From Cytospora piceicola (taxonomy: Eukaryota > Ascomycota > Sordariomycetes > Diaporthales > Cytosporaceae), in NCBI GenBank assembly GCA_023375675.1, contig JALQBC010000016.1:248001-312000 (forward strand): a DNA stretch of 64,000 nt, in the 5' to 3' direction. Each line of letters begins with the position of its first letter. Position 1 is the stretch's first letter. Positions 1-12,753 of the stretch are shown here, piece by piece. Both the position numbers and the translations under genes were made by a program. The notes under the pieces are model-generated. The model was not told the DNA's origin and searched no databases. It saw nothing but the letters and a program-made list of their open reading frames with translations.

Positions 1-180
1 TATCAGGATAGACAGAATCTTTATAAAAGAGTTCCGGCTTACTAAAACACTTACTAAAATTAAGGTTATAAATATATAAGATATTATATATCTAATATAT
101 CTTTTAACTAAAGAGTTAAATATATAAAAGAGTTATTATTATTATTTAAATAGTTTTTATAGTTAGTTTTAACTATACTT

Positions 181-740
181 TTATTAAGAATGTTAATGTT
201 TATTTTATAAGGTAGGCGAGTGTATAGAAATTATTACCTTTAAGTTTTATACTACGTTTTTTTTTTAATTAGCTTTAAGTTATAATTATATAGATTCGCT
301 ATAGTACCTGTTTATAGGATTTTATAGGATTTAATTAGTAGCTGAAAGCAATGTTTCTAGCCGTTAAACGGTTAACAGAACTAGAAATTATAAAGCCTTC
401 TAATACCTGCCGGAAGGCTTACGGTTGCTTTAAGATATATAATAAAGCTTAAGCTTATAATAAGTCCGGCTGCTTATAGAAGACCTTACGACCTTAGATT
501 GAACTAAGATATACGTTTAAGTTTTAATCTAATTAAATAGAACTTATCTGAATCTGAATGCTAAGAAAACAGGCTATTAAACGTAATATTTAATTAAATC
601 GTAGCCTTTAAGATATGCTTACTATTAAAGCTAATAGCTTTAATTCTCTAGGTTCTTAAGGTTCTTAACTCGAACCTTAGCCCTTCCCTTCTTTCCTTTC
701 TATTAAAGGCTTATATAAGCCTTTAAATTCGAGCTAAGTA
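181..740 (+). repeat. R1 repeat, copy A
   Basis: Degraded copy of a dispersed repeat. It starts with TTAATGTTTATTTTATAAGG and ends with the palindrome AGGCTTATATAAGCCT, then runs into a TAAG array. It aligns by eye over its full length with the copies at 7908 (same orientation) and 11754 (inverted). Shared blocks include CCTGCCGGAAGGCTTACGG and TTAATTAAATCGTAGCC. It is more heavily C-to-T/G-to-A mutated than the copy at 7908, as expected from RIP. It could be an LTR or a terminal region of a larger element. Confidence 0.75.
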
Positions 741-3700
741 AGTAGGTAAGTAGGTATATAAGTAGCTAAATAAGTTAGCTAATAAATAAGTTAGCTAGTA
801 AGTAGATAAGTAAGTTAGTAATTAAGCTTATTAATAAGTAAATTAACTAATAAATAAATAAGTATATAAGTATATAATATAGCTATTAATTTAGTTAAAA
901 TATAAGCTAGCTAGTAAGTAAATACGTAAATAAGTAGTAATAATAGTATTATTTACGTTTATATATATATACTATATATATAGAATCTCTCTTATAAGGC
1001 GTTTTTAAACGGAGGAAATAATACTTTTTATAGTTATATAAATAAAAGTAAAAGTATATAAAAACTTTATTTATTAATTTTCGGTAAGGCCGGGATTGCT
1101 AATTAAAGGTTATATAAAAAAAAGAAAAGGAAATAAGAAAGGGTTATGTTACTCTGTATTGCATTTATCGTTTAAAAAGCTATTATAGGTACTAACGTCT
1201 ATACTAAGAGCTTAGAAGTACTCTTATATTAATTATCCTAGAATACGTTTAATTACTCGGCTTTATCTTCCTTAAAAAGAAATTATAGTATATAAGTACT
1301 TTAAATAGTAGCCGGCTTATTATAGTTGTTTATATCGGTATATAGTTAGCCTATACTTATATATTTAAATCGTGTATAATAAATAATAAAGTCATTATAA
1401 CTTAATCGTTTAATAAGATAATTAGAAAGTATTTTATAAGTGAATATAAATTTTAAAAGCAGGATTATAGGTTAAAAGCTTTACTTTTAATAGCTATTTA
1501 GTATATTTATATACTATTAATAATCGAAGTAAAGTTTTTATTTTTACTTGCTTTAGTTTTTTATTTAAAAGATAATTTTCGGCTTTTTAAGTATAGTACT
1601 TATAAAGTATAGTTTATTAAGCTTACTGAAATACTTAATTTATATAATTATTTTAACGATATAGTCCGCGTTTTTATTACTTTTAATATTAGTATAGCAT
1701 AGGCTTTAAATAATAATAACCGGGACTAAGATTAAAAAACCGATATTTCGAAAGTAAATAAACTTATATTAAAAGCTATTTAATATATAGTAATACTTTA
1801 AATAATCATAGTATTATCAATATAAATATTATATTATAAAGCTATAAGTATAGTAAAAAGATATATTATTAAAACTTAAAAGATAGCTTTAAAGGTATTA
1901 TAGATCTCGGCGTTAAAAACTTTTAAGTAAGGTAAACGGCTAGCGGTATAATAGATATATATATCGTTTTAATATAATATAAGAAAACCGAATTTTGTAA
2001 GCTAAAAAAAACTATATTATTATAATATAGTTTACTTTATAGCTTATTATATAATACAGATAGTAAAAGTATTATATAACGTATAAGTATTAAAGTAAGT
2101 TTAATATAAAGAAAGTTAATATTAAAAGCTATTATAAATAGATAATAGTTAAATAAAGGTAAAAGTAAAAAGCTAGTGTTTTTATTTTAATATAAATTAA
2201 AAGGTTATATAAATAAAAGGTAAGTAAGTAATTTTTATTAATAGTATAAAACTAGAGTCTAGCTTAAAGTCGGACTTATTAAATTATAAATTTAGCCGGA
2301 AGAAGCTTATTATTTTAATAAATTTAAATAGTAAGTATTATATATTAAATTAAAACTACTACTTTAATAATAACGTAAATAGTTTTATTAATATTATAAA
2401 AGTAATTTTACTATTATATAAAAACTATTTTATTAACGATATAAGTATTAAGGTTATATAAACCTTTTACTTAAACTTTTACTATAAAAACGTAAGCTTA
2501 AGCGGCTTTATATATTACTATAGGAATAGTTTTTATAGCAATATAGTTAAAGTTATAAAAATAAAAAGCTATATAATATACTTTAATAACGTAAATTGTA
2601 ATATATAGGTAAAAAGAAAGCCGGAGGTCGAAATAAACCTCGAGGTAATAAACTAGCTTAGTATTAAAAGTAATAACTTATAAGCTAGCTTAAACTTTAT
2701 ACCGGCTTAAGGTATTAACGTAAGTAAAGTATAACAGTTCGAACTTATTTAAAGTAAAAGCGATAATATTATTCTAACTTTATATAAAGGAGTTTCGAAG
2801 GTTATATTTAAAAAAGTATAATAAGTTATAGGTATATTATAGTTAGTTTATAAAAAGTCTACATTAGTATAATTATATTAAAAGGTAACGTTTTATTATA
2901 ATAATAAAAGGGAAAGGTATAATATGTATAAAATCGGAAAAGCTAAAGATTTTTATAATATATTATAAACTATAAGATATATAATAGTATAAACGCTTTT
3001 TAAGTATATCGATATAATATAGCTAATAATAAAAGAGTATATTTAATAAATAAGGTATAAAGGCTAGTTTTATTAATAAAAGCGTAATATAAGATAATTA
3101 AGTAAAATAGTATTTAAAACGTTTTAAACGTTTATAGTAAAAAAAGAAGTTATTAGTTTTTACTAAAAGGTAAATTCGATATTATATATAAGATAAGTAG
3201 CTAAATTTATAGCTAACCGTTTAAAAAGCAAGCCGAAATATTAAAAGTTAAGTAAATAATAATAAATAATAAACGTAAATATATATTAAGTAATAAGCTA
3301 CGTTAATCTTTTACCTAAGTAAGATAATAAAGCGATAAAGCGATAAAAGTAAAAGAATAGTCCGATTTACTTTATTTAAAAATTATAATAAGCTTTACTT
3401 ACCGAAAAGCGTTAAAGTAATATTTTATAGCGAAATAATGTATATACTTAGCCTTATCTATTAAGGTTATAATAAATAAATTATTTTATATAAAAAAGAA
3501 ATAGCGGAACTTATTTATAGATTTATACTATTTATAACTTAAAAGACTTAATTATTAACAGTTATAAAAGCGATTTAGTTCTATTAATATTAATTTATAA
3601 TATACTATAAAGTTAAAAAGAGTATTTATAGTTATTAAAAGCGAAATAATAAGTTATTTAGTAAGTTAAGTAAATTCTATATTTTATAAGAAGTTAAAAT

Positions 3701-6700
3701 AAAGTTAAAAAGCTTTATATCGATATAATACGCTAAGAAAAACTATAGTATATAAAGTATTATAATTAAACCTAGTATATAAAGAATAAAGTACTTAAAT
3801 AATAGCTTTAAAAGCGTTAAAAAAGATAAGATCGATAGTATTACTAAGGTTATAAGTAAAACCGAAAGGGTTAAAGGCTATAAAGTTAAGTTTATTAGCT
3901 TATATAATAATCCGGTTATTTAGTCTTATATAGTAACTATAATTAAACTATTAAGTTTAATAAATAGCGTTAAAACTACTTATAATAATAAAGCCGTGTA
4001 AAACTATATATTATTTTAATTAATTTAAAACTTAGTCGGTTTTTAACTATTAGCGGTATAAGCTTATAAATACAATACTATTAACAGACATAATATAATA
4101 GTATAATAAATCTAATAAACGTAGTTAGTAAACTAAGTAATAAAGAAGTTTTTTAATATAAGTAATAAAAAAAGCCTATATTTAGTTTTTTTATAAAAGT
4201 AAATATATTATAGTTTAAGTAAGTTTTAATAAAACGGCGTTACGTTTTAAGTTTAGCTTATAAGTTTTAAATAAAACCTATACTAGTATTAGCTTTAAAA
4301 ATAAAATTAAAGCTAATATTATAACTTACACCGAAAGCTTAAACGTTAGCTTAAAACGTAATAAGTTTTTTAAAACGGTATATATTATCTAGTTTAAGGT
4401 CTGGATTTATTAGTAAAGCGGTTATAGTAAGTTAAGGCAGATATAAAAGGCTAGCCTTTAAGTAGTTATAGGAAGGGTTCTTATTACTGTTTATAATCTT
4501 CTATAAGGGAAGATTTTAAGTAGCTACTATAATAGTACGCTAAGCAGAGATTATATTACTTTAAAGCCGTTATAGTGTAAATATAGCGTTATAACGTAGG
4601 CTTCGGCCTGTATATACCGAAGCTTTTATAAGCTTTACCTTATAATAGTAGATAATATTTATAATAAAAAGGTTAAAAACTAATATAATACTTAAGAAAA
4701 AGATAAAACAATATTTTAAACTAATTTTAATATAAGTTTAAAAAAGTTAATATAAATCGAGTCCGGTTTATTAATAATAACGTTAATTAATAGTACTTAC
4801 GTAGTTAAATATATAGCCTGAAATTTATTAGCTTTAAAAATAAATATAAAGTTTAAAGTTATTATATAATAAAATATAAACATTATCTGTTTTTATATTT
4901 AAAATAAGCTAAATAATTAAAAAAGATTTTAATATATAATTCTTAATAGTTAACGTATTATAAATAGTTTTTATATAGTAACTTATAATTAAGCTTATTA
5001 TAGTTAAACTTTTATTTTATATAATAGTTATTATATAAGTTATTAAGGTTTATATACTAAGTATATTATATAACTTATATTTTATATTTAAAATATTTAG
5101 TTAATAAGAAATTTAAAAGTTTAAAACTAGTTTAAATTAATTAAAGACAAATATTTATAGTTAAAAGATTTATTAAAATAATACTAAAAAAGTAATAGCT
5201 AATAAAAACTTATTTAATAGCTACTTTCACTTTAACTAAAAAGAAGCTATATATATTATATTTACTACTATTAAAACGGCAGAATATAATAGATATATAA
5301 CTTATAATTATTATATACTAATAGTATAAAGCGGTAAGCTTAATTTTAAAGTTATAGCTATTAAAAAATAGCTAAAGTATAAAAATATAAATATAAACCG
5401 ATTAATAGAAAAAGTATAATATAAAACTAATATAAAACCTTTTTACTTTTATAATTTTATATAAAGTAAAGCTTATAATAGTTTAAATAATAACTTTAAT
5501 TTTTATTAAGAAAATATTATACTACTTATATATATATAAGATTTATAAAAGAAATAATTATCGGTTTTAAAGTTAAACAGTTTAATTAAATAAATAAATA
5601 AAGTTAAAGTTTATTATAATAAACGTAATTAACGTATAATATTATTTAATAGAAGATTTATAAATCTTATAATTATACTAAAAATAAAAAGCGTAGTAAA
5701 GGTAATTATATATAGTTTTATAAAACGTAAAAGATATATAAAAGCTATAAATAAAGTAATTAATATATTAGTTTAAAGCTATTATAATTAGTCGGTAATA
5801 AACAGGTTAAGCTAATTATATAAATATATATTATAAAGGGTTATATATTTAAATAAGTTATTTTAGTTAAATATTAAAAGTAAATAAAAATAGTAAAATA
5901 TTATAATAATAGCTATAAACACTTTAATATAAGCTTATTTATTTTTCTTTTCTGCTTATAGTAAAATAGTAATAAATTATTAAAGTAATAGTTAAACTAG
6001 TTTTTAATATATATAAAAGTTAATAAAAAGAATAAATTCGATTTAATTATTTAAAATCTTAGCTATATATAAAGTAATATCGGTTATATAAAAGAAATAT
6101 AATATAAAGATAATAATAAGCCGAGTAGTTAATAATAAAGTATAAGCTATATTAATAAGATAAAGTAAAAAGGATATATATATTAAAAACTTAATTACTA
6201 TATAAAATCTTAATAAATTACTATAGTTTTTAAATAATTAAATAATATTTTAATTAAAAATATTATAAACTAATACCTTTTAAAGTATATATGTTTAGTT
6301 AGTAGTATATAAGATATTATTTAATATATTTTATTCTCTTAAATACTTAGCTTAAATATTTTCTCTTTTTTTTAAATAGCTTAAATAATACTTCTTTTAA
6401 GTATTTATTAAATTCTTAACTATAAGCTAGCTTTTTATATTTATTTAAGCTATTTGTTTAATCGGCTTTATTAAAAGTATACCGAAATTTATAGAAAAGC
6501 CGCTTTTATTTACTATAAAATTAAACTAATAAGTTCTTCCTTTTCTTAAATAGTTAATATACTATAAAAACCCTTAGTTATAGTTAGTTTTAATATATAC
6601 AAAGTTTATAATATATAAGAATATAATTAGAAGTTTTTAAACTTAGTTTTTTTTATATATTTAGTCGATTAAATAGTTTTTTATAAGTATTATTTTTATT

Positions 6701-7597
6701 ATACGTTTTATATATAATAAGCTTTAATAATTAGCTTACTACTTTTTTTTTAATATATAAATAAAACCTTAAGTAAACTTTACTAATAATAAAAAGTTAT
6801 ATTCTGTTTTATTATTAAGAAAATAAAATATAAATAAAATAAGTTTATATATAAATTAATAAAAGTAAACTATATTTAAAATTAAAGTTAAAACTTAGCT
6901 TAATAATTATAAAATTATTCTTTTAGTTATAAGTATATTATATATAATATATAATTAGTTAAAATAAAGGATATAGCTAAATACTTATTTTAAGTTTACT
7001 AACTGTTTATATAGCTTTAATAAAGTATTTTCTTTTTTTAACTTTTTTATATTAACTATTTTCGCTATTCTTAACTCGAACTACTTTAATCCGATATATA
7101 TTAATATTATATAAGTTAAATAAAATAGTATTATACTTATAGTAATATAAATTACCTTTAACGAAATTATTTAAAATAAAAGTAAAGCAGAATAAATATA
7201 TTTATAATAAAAAATATAAAAAGTAATAATTTTAATTTTAAATAATAGATTTAAATTAAGGCGTTATATATAAAAGGTAAAGTATAAACCGAAATTAAAC
7301 CGTTGTTATTTAAAGTATTATAAAAATTATACTATTTAACTAAAGTTTTATAGCTATATTATTAATAATATATAGCTTTATAATATATATAACGATTTAA
7401 TTAGCTAAGTAAAGTAAATACGTTTTTAACTTTTTAGTAAACGTATAGCGAAAGATATATATATATATTAGTTAAATAATCTTTAAATTAAAAAAGAAAG
7501 TACTTTATTTATACTAACTTAAAACTAAAACCGTTATTTTAACTAAAGAGCGTTTTATAGTATAATAAAAGACTATATATCTATAACGTTATTAAAA
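741..7597. repeat. RIP-degraded interior, origin unresolved
   Basis: About 6.9 kb of very AT-rich sequence lies between R1 copy A and R2 copy D. Stops interrupt every frame. The length would fit the inside of a mutated retroelement flanked by R1 copies A and B, but no reverse transcriptase, integrase or transposase motif could be read. A TAAG-like array occupies roughly 737-955. Nothing else specific is recognisable. Confidence 0.5.
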
Positions 7598-7770
7598 AAC
7601 AGTAGTAAAACTGTTTAACAAAAAGGCTTTTTATTAAGAAAGATCGGAAACTTAATAGCTATTTAGTTAAATAGTTAAATATACTATTAAAACTACTTTA
7701 GATCCGATAAAGTAACGCCTTTTAAACGTTACTTTATCGTTTGTTTTATAGCCTTAAGCGGTAAAATATT
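7598..7770 (-). repeat. R2 hairpin element, copy D
   Basis: Inverted, heavily mutated copy of the R2 element seen at 10659 and 12754. A 35-nt palindrome position is retained at 7705-7739 (CGATAAAGTAACG arms). The stretch 7598-7627 matches the reverse complement of the R2 right end base for base, except for G-to-A and C-to-T changes. It is followed by a degraded TTAC array up to 7907. Confidence 0.75.
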
Positions 7771-7907
7771 TATTTACTTTATAACTAACTAGTTTATTAG
7801 CTAATTTATATATTTACTTAGTTACTTACTTAATAGCTAATAGACTTATTAATTCATTTACTTACTAGCTAACCTATTAACTAATCTATTAGCTGATTTA
7901 CTTATTA

Positions 7908-8679
7908 ATGCCTTCTGTTAAGAAGGTTAATGTTTGTTTTATAAGGCGGGCGAGCATACAGAAATTATTACCCTTAAGATTTATACTACCTGTTTTTAAT
8001 TCTGATTAGCTCTGAATTACAATTATGCTGATTCGCTGTAGCACCCGTCTAAAGGATCTAATTCGCTGTGAAAAGCAGTGATTTTAGCCGTCGAACGGCT
8101 AAGAGAACTAGAGATTGTAAGACCTTTTAATGCCTGCCGGAAGGCTTACGGTTACTTTAAGGCCTGGATAAGGTTAGATTAGACCTACGATAAGGCTTTT
8201 TACAGTAGACCTTAGGTTTAAACTAAGATGCACGCTCGAGTTTTAATCCGATTAAGACATACTTACCTAAATCTAAATCTGTAAAAAAAGGGCTATTAAA
8301 CGGTATATTTAATTAAATCGTAGCTTTTAAGATAGGCTTACTATTAAAGCTAATAGTTCTAATTCTGTAGGTTCTTAAGGTTCTTAACCCGAACCCTAGC
8401 CTTTCCCTTCCTCTTTACTTACCTAGGCCTTTAGGTTTACACTAAGATGCACGCTCGAGTTTTAATCCGGTTAAATAAAACTAACTTAAATCTGAATCTG
8501 TAGAAAAAGGGCTATTAAACGGTATATTTAATTAAATCGTAGCCCTTAAGGTAGGCTTACTATTAAAGCTAATAGTCTTAATTCCTTAGGTTTCTAAAGT
8601 TCTTAACCCGAACCCTAGCCTTTCCCTTCCTTTTTCTTTACCGAAGGCTTATATAAGCCTTTAGATTCGAATTAAGTAA
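7908..8679 (+). repeat. R1 repeat, copy B, with internal duplication
   Basis: The best preserved long R1 copy. It begins with the hairpin CCTTCTGTTAAGAAGG, continues through GCGGGCGAGC and GCCGTCGAACGGC, and ends with AAGGCTTATATAAGCCTT next to the TAAG array. The segment that begins ACTAAGATGCACGCTCGAG is present twice in tandem (about 8225-8440 and 8437-8679), so this copy is longer than A or C. Confidence 0.8.
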
Positions 8680-8777
8680 NNNNNNNNNNNNNNNNNNNNN
8701 NNNNNNNNNNNNNNNNNNNNNNNNNNNNNNNNNNNNNNNNNNNNNNNNNNNNNNNNNNNNNNNNNNNNNNNNNNNNN
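8680..8777. other. Assembly gap (98 N)
   Basis: A run of 98 N lies inside the TAAG array just after R1 copy B. The real array length here is unknown. Confidence 1.
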
Positions 8778-9211
8778 AAGTAACTAAGTAACTAAGTAAC
8801 TAAGTAACTAAGTAACTAAGTAACTAAGTAACTAAGTAACTAAGTAACTAAGTAACTAAGTAACTAAGTAACTAAGTAACTAAGTAACTAAGTAACTAAG
8901 TAATTAAGTAACTAAGTAATTAAGTAACTAAGTAAGTAACTAAGTAGGTTAGCTAGTAGGTTAGCTAGTAAAGTAGCTAGTAAGTTAGCTAGTTAATTAT
9001 TAAGTAATTAAGTAAGTTAGTAAGTAAGTTAGTAAGTAAGTAAGTAAGTAAGTAAGTAGGTAGGTAAGTAAGTAAGTAGGTAAGTAAGTAAGTAGGTAAG
9101 TAAGTAAGTAGGTAAGTAAGTAAGTAGGTAAGTAAGTAAGTAGGTAAGTAAGTAAGTAAGTAGGTTAGTTAGTAAGTTAGTTAGTAAGTTAGCTAGTAAG
9201 TAAGTAAGTAG

Positions 9212-9246
<35 letters not shown>

Positions 9247-9328
9247 GGTAAGTAAGTAAGTAAGTAAGTAAGTAGGTAAGTTTATTAGTAAATTAGTTAG
9301 TAAGTAAATTAACTATTAAGTAAGTAAC

Positions 9329-9365
<37 letters not shown>

Positions 9366-10658
9366 TAATAAGTTAGCTAGTAAGTTAGTTAGTAGCTTAG
9401 CTAGTACGTTAGCTAGTAAAGTAGTTAATAAAGTAGCTAGTAATTTAGTTATTTAATTATTAAGTAATTAATTAACTAAGTAACTAAGTAGGTTAGTTAT
9501 TAAGTAAGTAGGTAAGTAAGTAAGTAAGTTAGCTAGTAAAGTAGTTAGTAAAGTAGTTAGTAATTTAAGTATTTAATTATTAAGTAAGTAAGTAAATAAG
9601 TAAGTAAGTAGGTAAGTAAGTACATAAGCTATTTAGTAAGTTAACTATTAACTAAGTAAGTAAGTAAGTAAGTAAGTAGGTAAGTAGGTTAGCTAGTAAG
9701 TTAGCTAGTAAGTTAGCTAGTAAGTTAGCTAGTAAGTTAGCTAGTAAGTTAGCTAGTAAGTTAACTAGTAAATAAATTAGCTATTAAGTAAGTAAATAAG
9801 TAAGTAGGTAAGTAAGTAAATAAGTAGGTAAGTAGGTAAGTAAGTAAGTTAGTTAGTTAGTAAGTTAGCTAGTAAGTTAGTAAGTAAGTAAGTAAGTTAA
9901 TAAGTAAGTAAGTAGATAACTAAGTACTTAACTAAGTAGGTAAGTAAGTAGGTAGGTAAGTTAGTTAGTAAGTTAGTTAGTAAGTTAGTTAGTAAGTTAG
10001 TTAGTAAGTTAGTTAGTAAGTTAGTTAGTAAGTTAGTTAGTAAGTTAGCTAGTAAGTAAATTCGCTATTAAATAAGTAAATAAGTAAGTAAGTAAGTAAG
10101 TAAGTAAGGAAGTAAGTAAGTAAGTAAGTTAGTAAGTAAGTAGGTAAGTAAGTAGGTAAGTAAGTAAGTAAGTAAGTAGGTAAGTTCGCTAGTAAATTAT
10201 CTATTAATTAAGTTAGCTATTAAGTAAGTTAATAAGTAAGTAAGTAGGTAAGTTAGTAAGTTAGCTAGTAAGTTAGTTAGTAAGTTAACTAGTAAATTAG
10301 CTATTTAGTAAGTTAATAAGTAAGTAAGTAGATAAGTAAGTAAGTAAGCTATTTAGTAAGTTAGCTATTAAGTAAGTAAGTAAGTAAATAAGTAGGTAAG
10401 TGAGTAAGTTAGTTAGTAAGTTAGCTAGTAAGTTAGCTAGTAAATTAGCTATTAACTTAACTAGTAAGTAAGTAAATAAATAAGTAAGTAAGTAAGTAAG
10501 TAGGTAACTAAGTAAGTAGGTAAATAAGTAGGTTAGCTAATATATTAGCTATTAAAGTAGCTAGTAAGCTAGTTACTTTGTTATTAAGTAAGTAAGTTAG
10601 TAAGTAAGTAAGTAAATATATAAATTAGCTAATAAAGTATTTAGTTATAAAGTAAATA
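8778..10658 (+). repeat. TAAG simple-repeat array
   Basis: About 1.9 kb of TAAG-based repeats. It begins as a clean 8-mer (TAAGTAAC) array up to about 8930. It then mixes TAAG, TAGG and the 12-mer GTTAGCTAGTAA or GTTAGTTAGTAA. The strand polarity is GTAA throughout. It ends at R2 copy F. Confidence 0.95.
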
Positions 10659-10826
10659 AATAAATATTTCGCCGCTTAAGGCCGCGGAGGAGACGATAGA
10701 GTAACGCCCGAAGGGCGTTACTCTATCGGATCTAGAGCAGCCTAAGCGGCGTATCTAGTTATTAAGATTCCGACCCTTCTTAACGGAAGGCCTTCTCGGC
10801 AGGCGGTCCTACCGCCGTTCCCTAGT
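10659..10826 (+). repeat. R2 hairpin element, copy F (intact palindrome)
   Basis: The best R2 copy. The outer arms CGCCGCTTAAGG and CCTAAGCGGCG enclose a perfect 35-nt palindrome at 10694-10728 (16-nt arm CGATAGAGTAACGCCC, loop GAA, then its exact complement). Two further hairpins follow: CCTTC-TTAAC-GGAAGG-like, and GGCGGT-CCT-ACCGCC. Unlike its surroundings it is GC-rich and almost free of RIP changes. It sits at the polarity switch between the TAAG array to its left and the TTAC array to its right. The element family is not recognised. Confidence 0.8.
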
Positions 10827-11663
10827 TAACTTACTTACTAGTTAACTTATTTATTAATTTACTTATTTACTAGTTAACTAACTTACTAGCTACTTTAATA
10901 GTTAACTTATTAACTAACTTACTTATCTACTTACTTACTTACGTTTTTATTTACTTACTTATATATTTATTTAACTAATAGCTAATTTATTTATTAGCTA
11001 ATTTACTAAATAATTTACTTATTAACTTATTTACTTACTTATCTACTTACTTACCTGCTTATATATTTACTTAATACTTACTAGCTAATTTACTTATTAG
11101 TTAATTTATTAGCTAAGTTACTTATATACTTACTTATATACTTATTTACTTACTTAATAGCTAACTTACTAGTTAGCTTATATACTTACTTACCTACCTA
11201 CTTATTTATTTACTTACTTAATAGCTAATTTACTTACTAGCTAATTTACTTACTAGCTAATTTACTTACTAGCTAATTTAAATTTTAAATTTAATAGCTA
11301 TATTATATACTTATTTACTTCCTTAGTTATTACTTAACGTATTTACTAATAAACTTTACTTTTAAGTTATTATACTTACTAACGTATTCACTAACTTATT
11401 TACTAACTTATATACTAATTAACTAACTTATTTATTTACTTACTTACTTTTAATTTAACTACTTTTTAATTTACTTACTTAGTTACTTATAAATTTCTTA
11501 CTTACTTAATAATTAACTAGCTAACTTACTTACTTACTTACTTACCTACCTACTTACTTACTTACTTACTTACTTACCTACTTACTTACTTACTTACTAA
11601 CTTATTTAATAACTTATTTACTTATTTAATAGCGAATTTACTTACTAGTTAACTTATTAACTA

Positions 11664-11753
<90 letters not shown>
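10827..11753 (-). repeat. TTAC simple-repeat array (inverted polarity)
   Basis: About 0.9 kb of TTAC/CTTA repeats, the reverse complement of the TAAG array left of R2 copy F. It becomes a clean tetranucleotide run at about 11660-11750 and ends at R1 copy C. Confidence 0.95.
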
Positions 11754-11756
<3 letters not shown>

Positions 11757-12307
11757 ATTCGAATCTAAAGGCTTATATAAGCCTTCGGTAAAGAAGAAAG
11801 GAAAGAAAGGCTAGGGTTCAGGTTAAGAACCTAAGAAACCTAAGAAACTTAAGAAACTTAAGGAATTAGAACTATTAGCTTTAATAGTAAGCCTACCTTA
11901 AGGGCTACGATTGAATTAAATATACCGTTTAATAGCCCTTTTTCTACAGATTCAGATCTAGGTAACTACGTTTTAATCGGATTAAAACTCAGATGTGCAT
12001 CTTAGTTCTTCTGTAGAAGGTCTTATTATAGGCCTTATCGTAAGCTAGGTTTTAAAGTGACTGTAAGTCTTCCGGCAGGCACTGAATAGCCTTATAATCT
12101 CTAGTTCTCTTAGCCGTTCGACGGCTAAAATCACTGCTTTTCACAGCTAATCAGATCTTTTAGACGGGTGTTATAGCGAATTAGCATAATTGTAATTCAG
12201 AGCTAATCAGAATTAAAAACAGGTAACATAAATCTTAAAGGTAACAATATTTCTATATATTCGCCCGCCTTATAAAACAAACATTAACCTTCTTAACAGA
12301 AGGCATT
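11754..12307 (-). repeat. R1 repeat, copy C (inverted)
   Basis: Reverse complement of the R1 copies A and B. It opens with ATTCGAATCTAAAGGC and the palindrome GGCTTATATAAGCC, passes through GCCGTTCGACGGC, and closes with CCTTCTTAACAGAAGGCAT. It lacks the internal duplication of copy B. Moderately RIP-mutated. Confidence 0.8.
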
Positions 12308-12330
12308 TAATTATTAAGTAAGTAAGTAAG

Positions 12331-12383
<53 letters not shown>

Positions 12384-12437
12384 GGTAAGTAAGTAGGTAA
12401 GTAAGTAGGTAAGTAAGGTAATAAGTAAGTAAGGTAA

Positions 12438-12517
<80 letters not shown>

Positions 12518-12753
12518 TAAGTAAGTTAGTTAGTTAATAACTAAGCTATTAACTAAATAAATAAATAAGTAACTAAGTAAGTAAGTAACTAAGTAAGTAG
12601 GTAAGTAAGTAGGTTAGCTAATAGGTTAGCTAATAAGTTAGCTAATAAGTTAGCTATAAATGTAGTTAATAAATTAGTTACTTAGTTATTAAGTAAGTAA
12701 GTAAGTAAGTATATATATAAATTAGCTAATAAATTAGTTAGTTATAACGTAGA
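12308..12753 (+). repeat. TAAG simple-repeat array
   Basis: A clean TAAG tetranucleotide array, grading into GTTAGCTAATAA-type units. It lies between R1 copy C and R2 copy G. Its polarity mirrors the TTAC stretch at 7771-7907 that joins R2 copy D to R1 copy B. Confidence 0.95.

Noticed and set aside
8778..12753. CRISPR array or telomere repeats
   Set aside because: The arrays are uninterrupted TAAG/TTAC microsatellite with no spacers, in a eukaryotic genome, and not TTAGGG.
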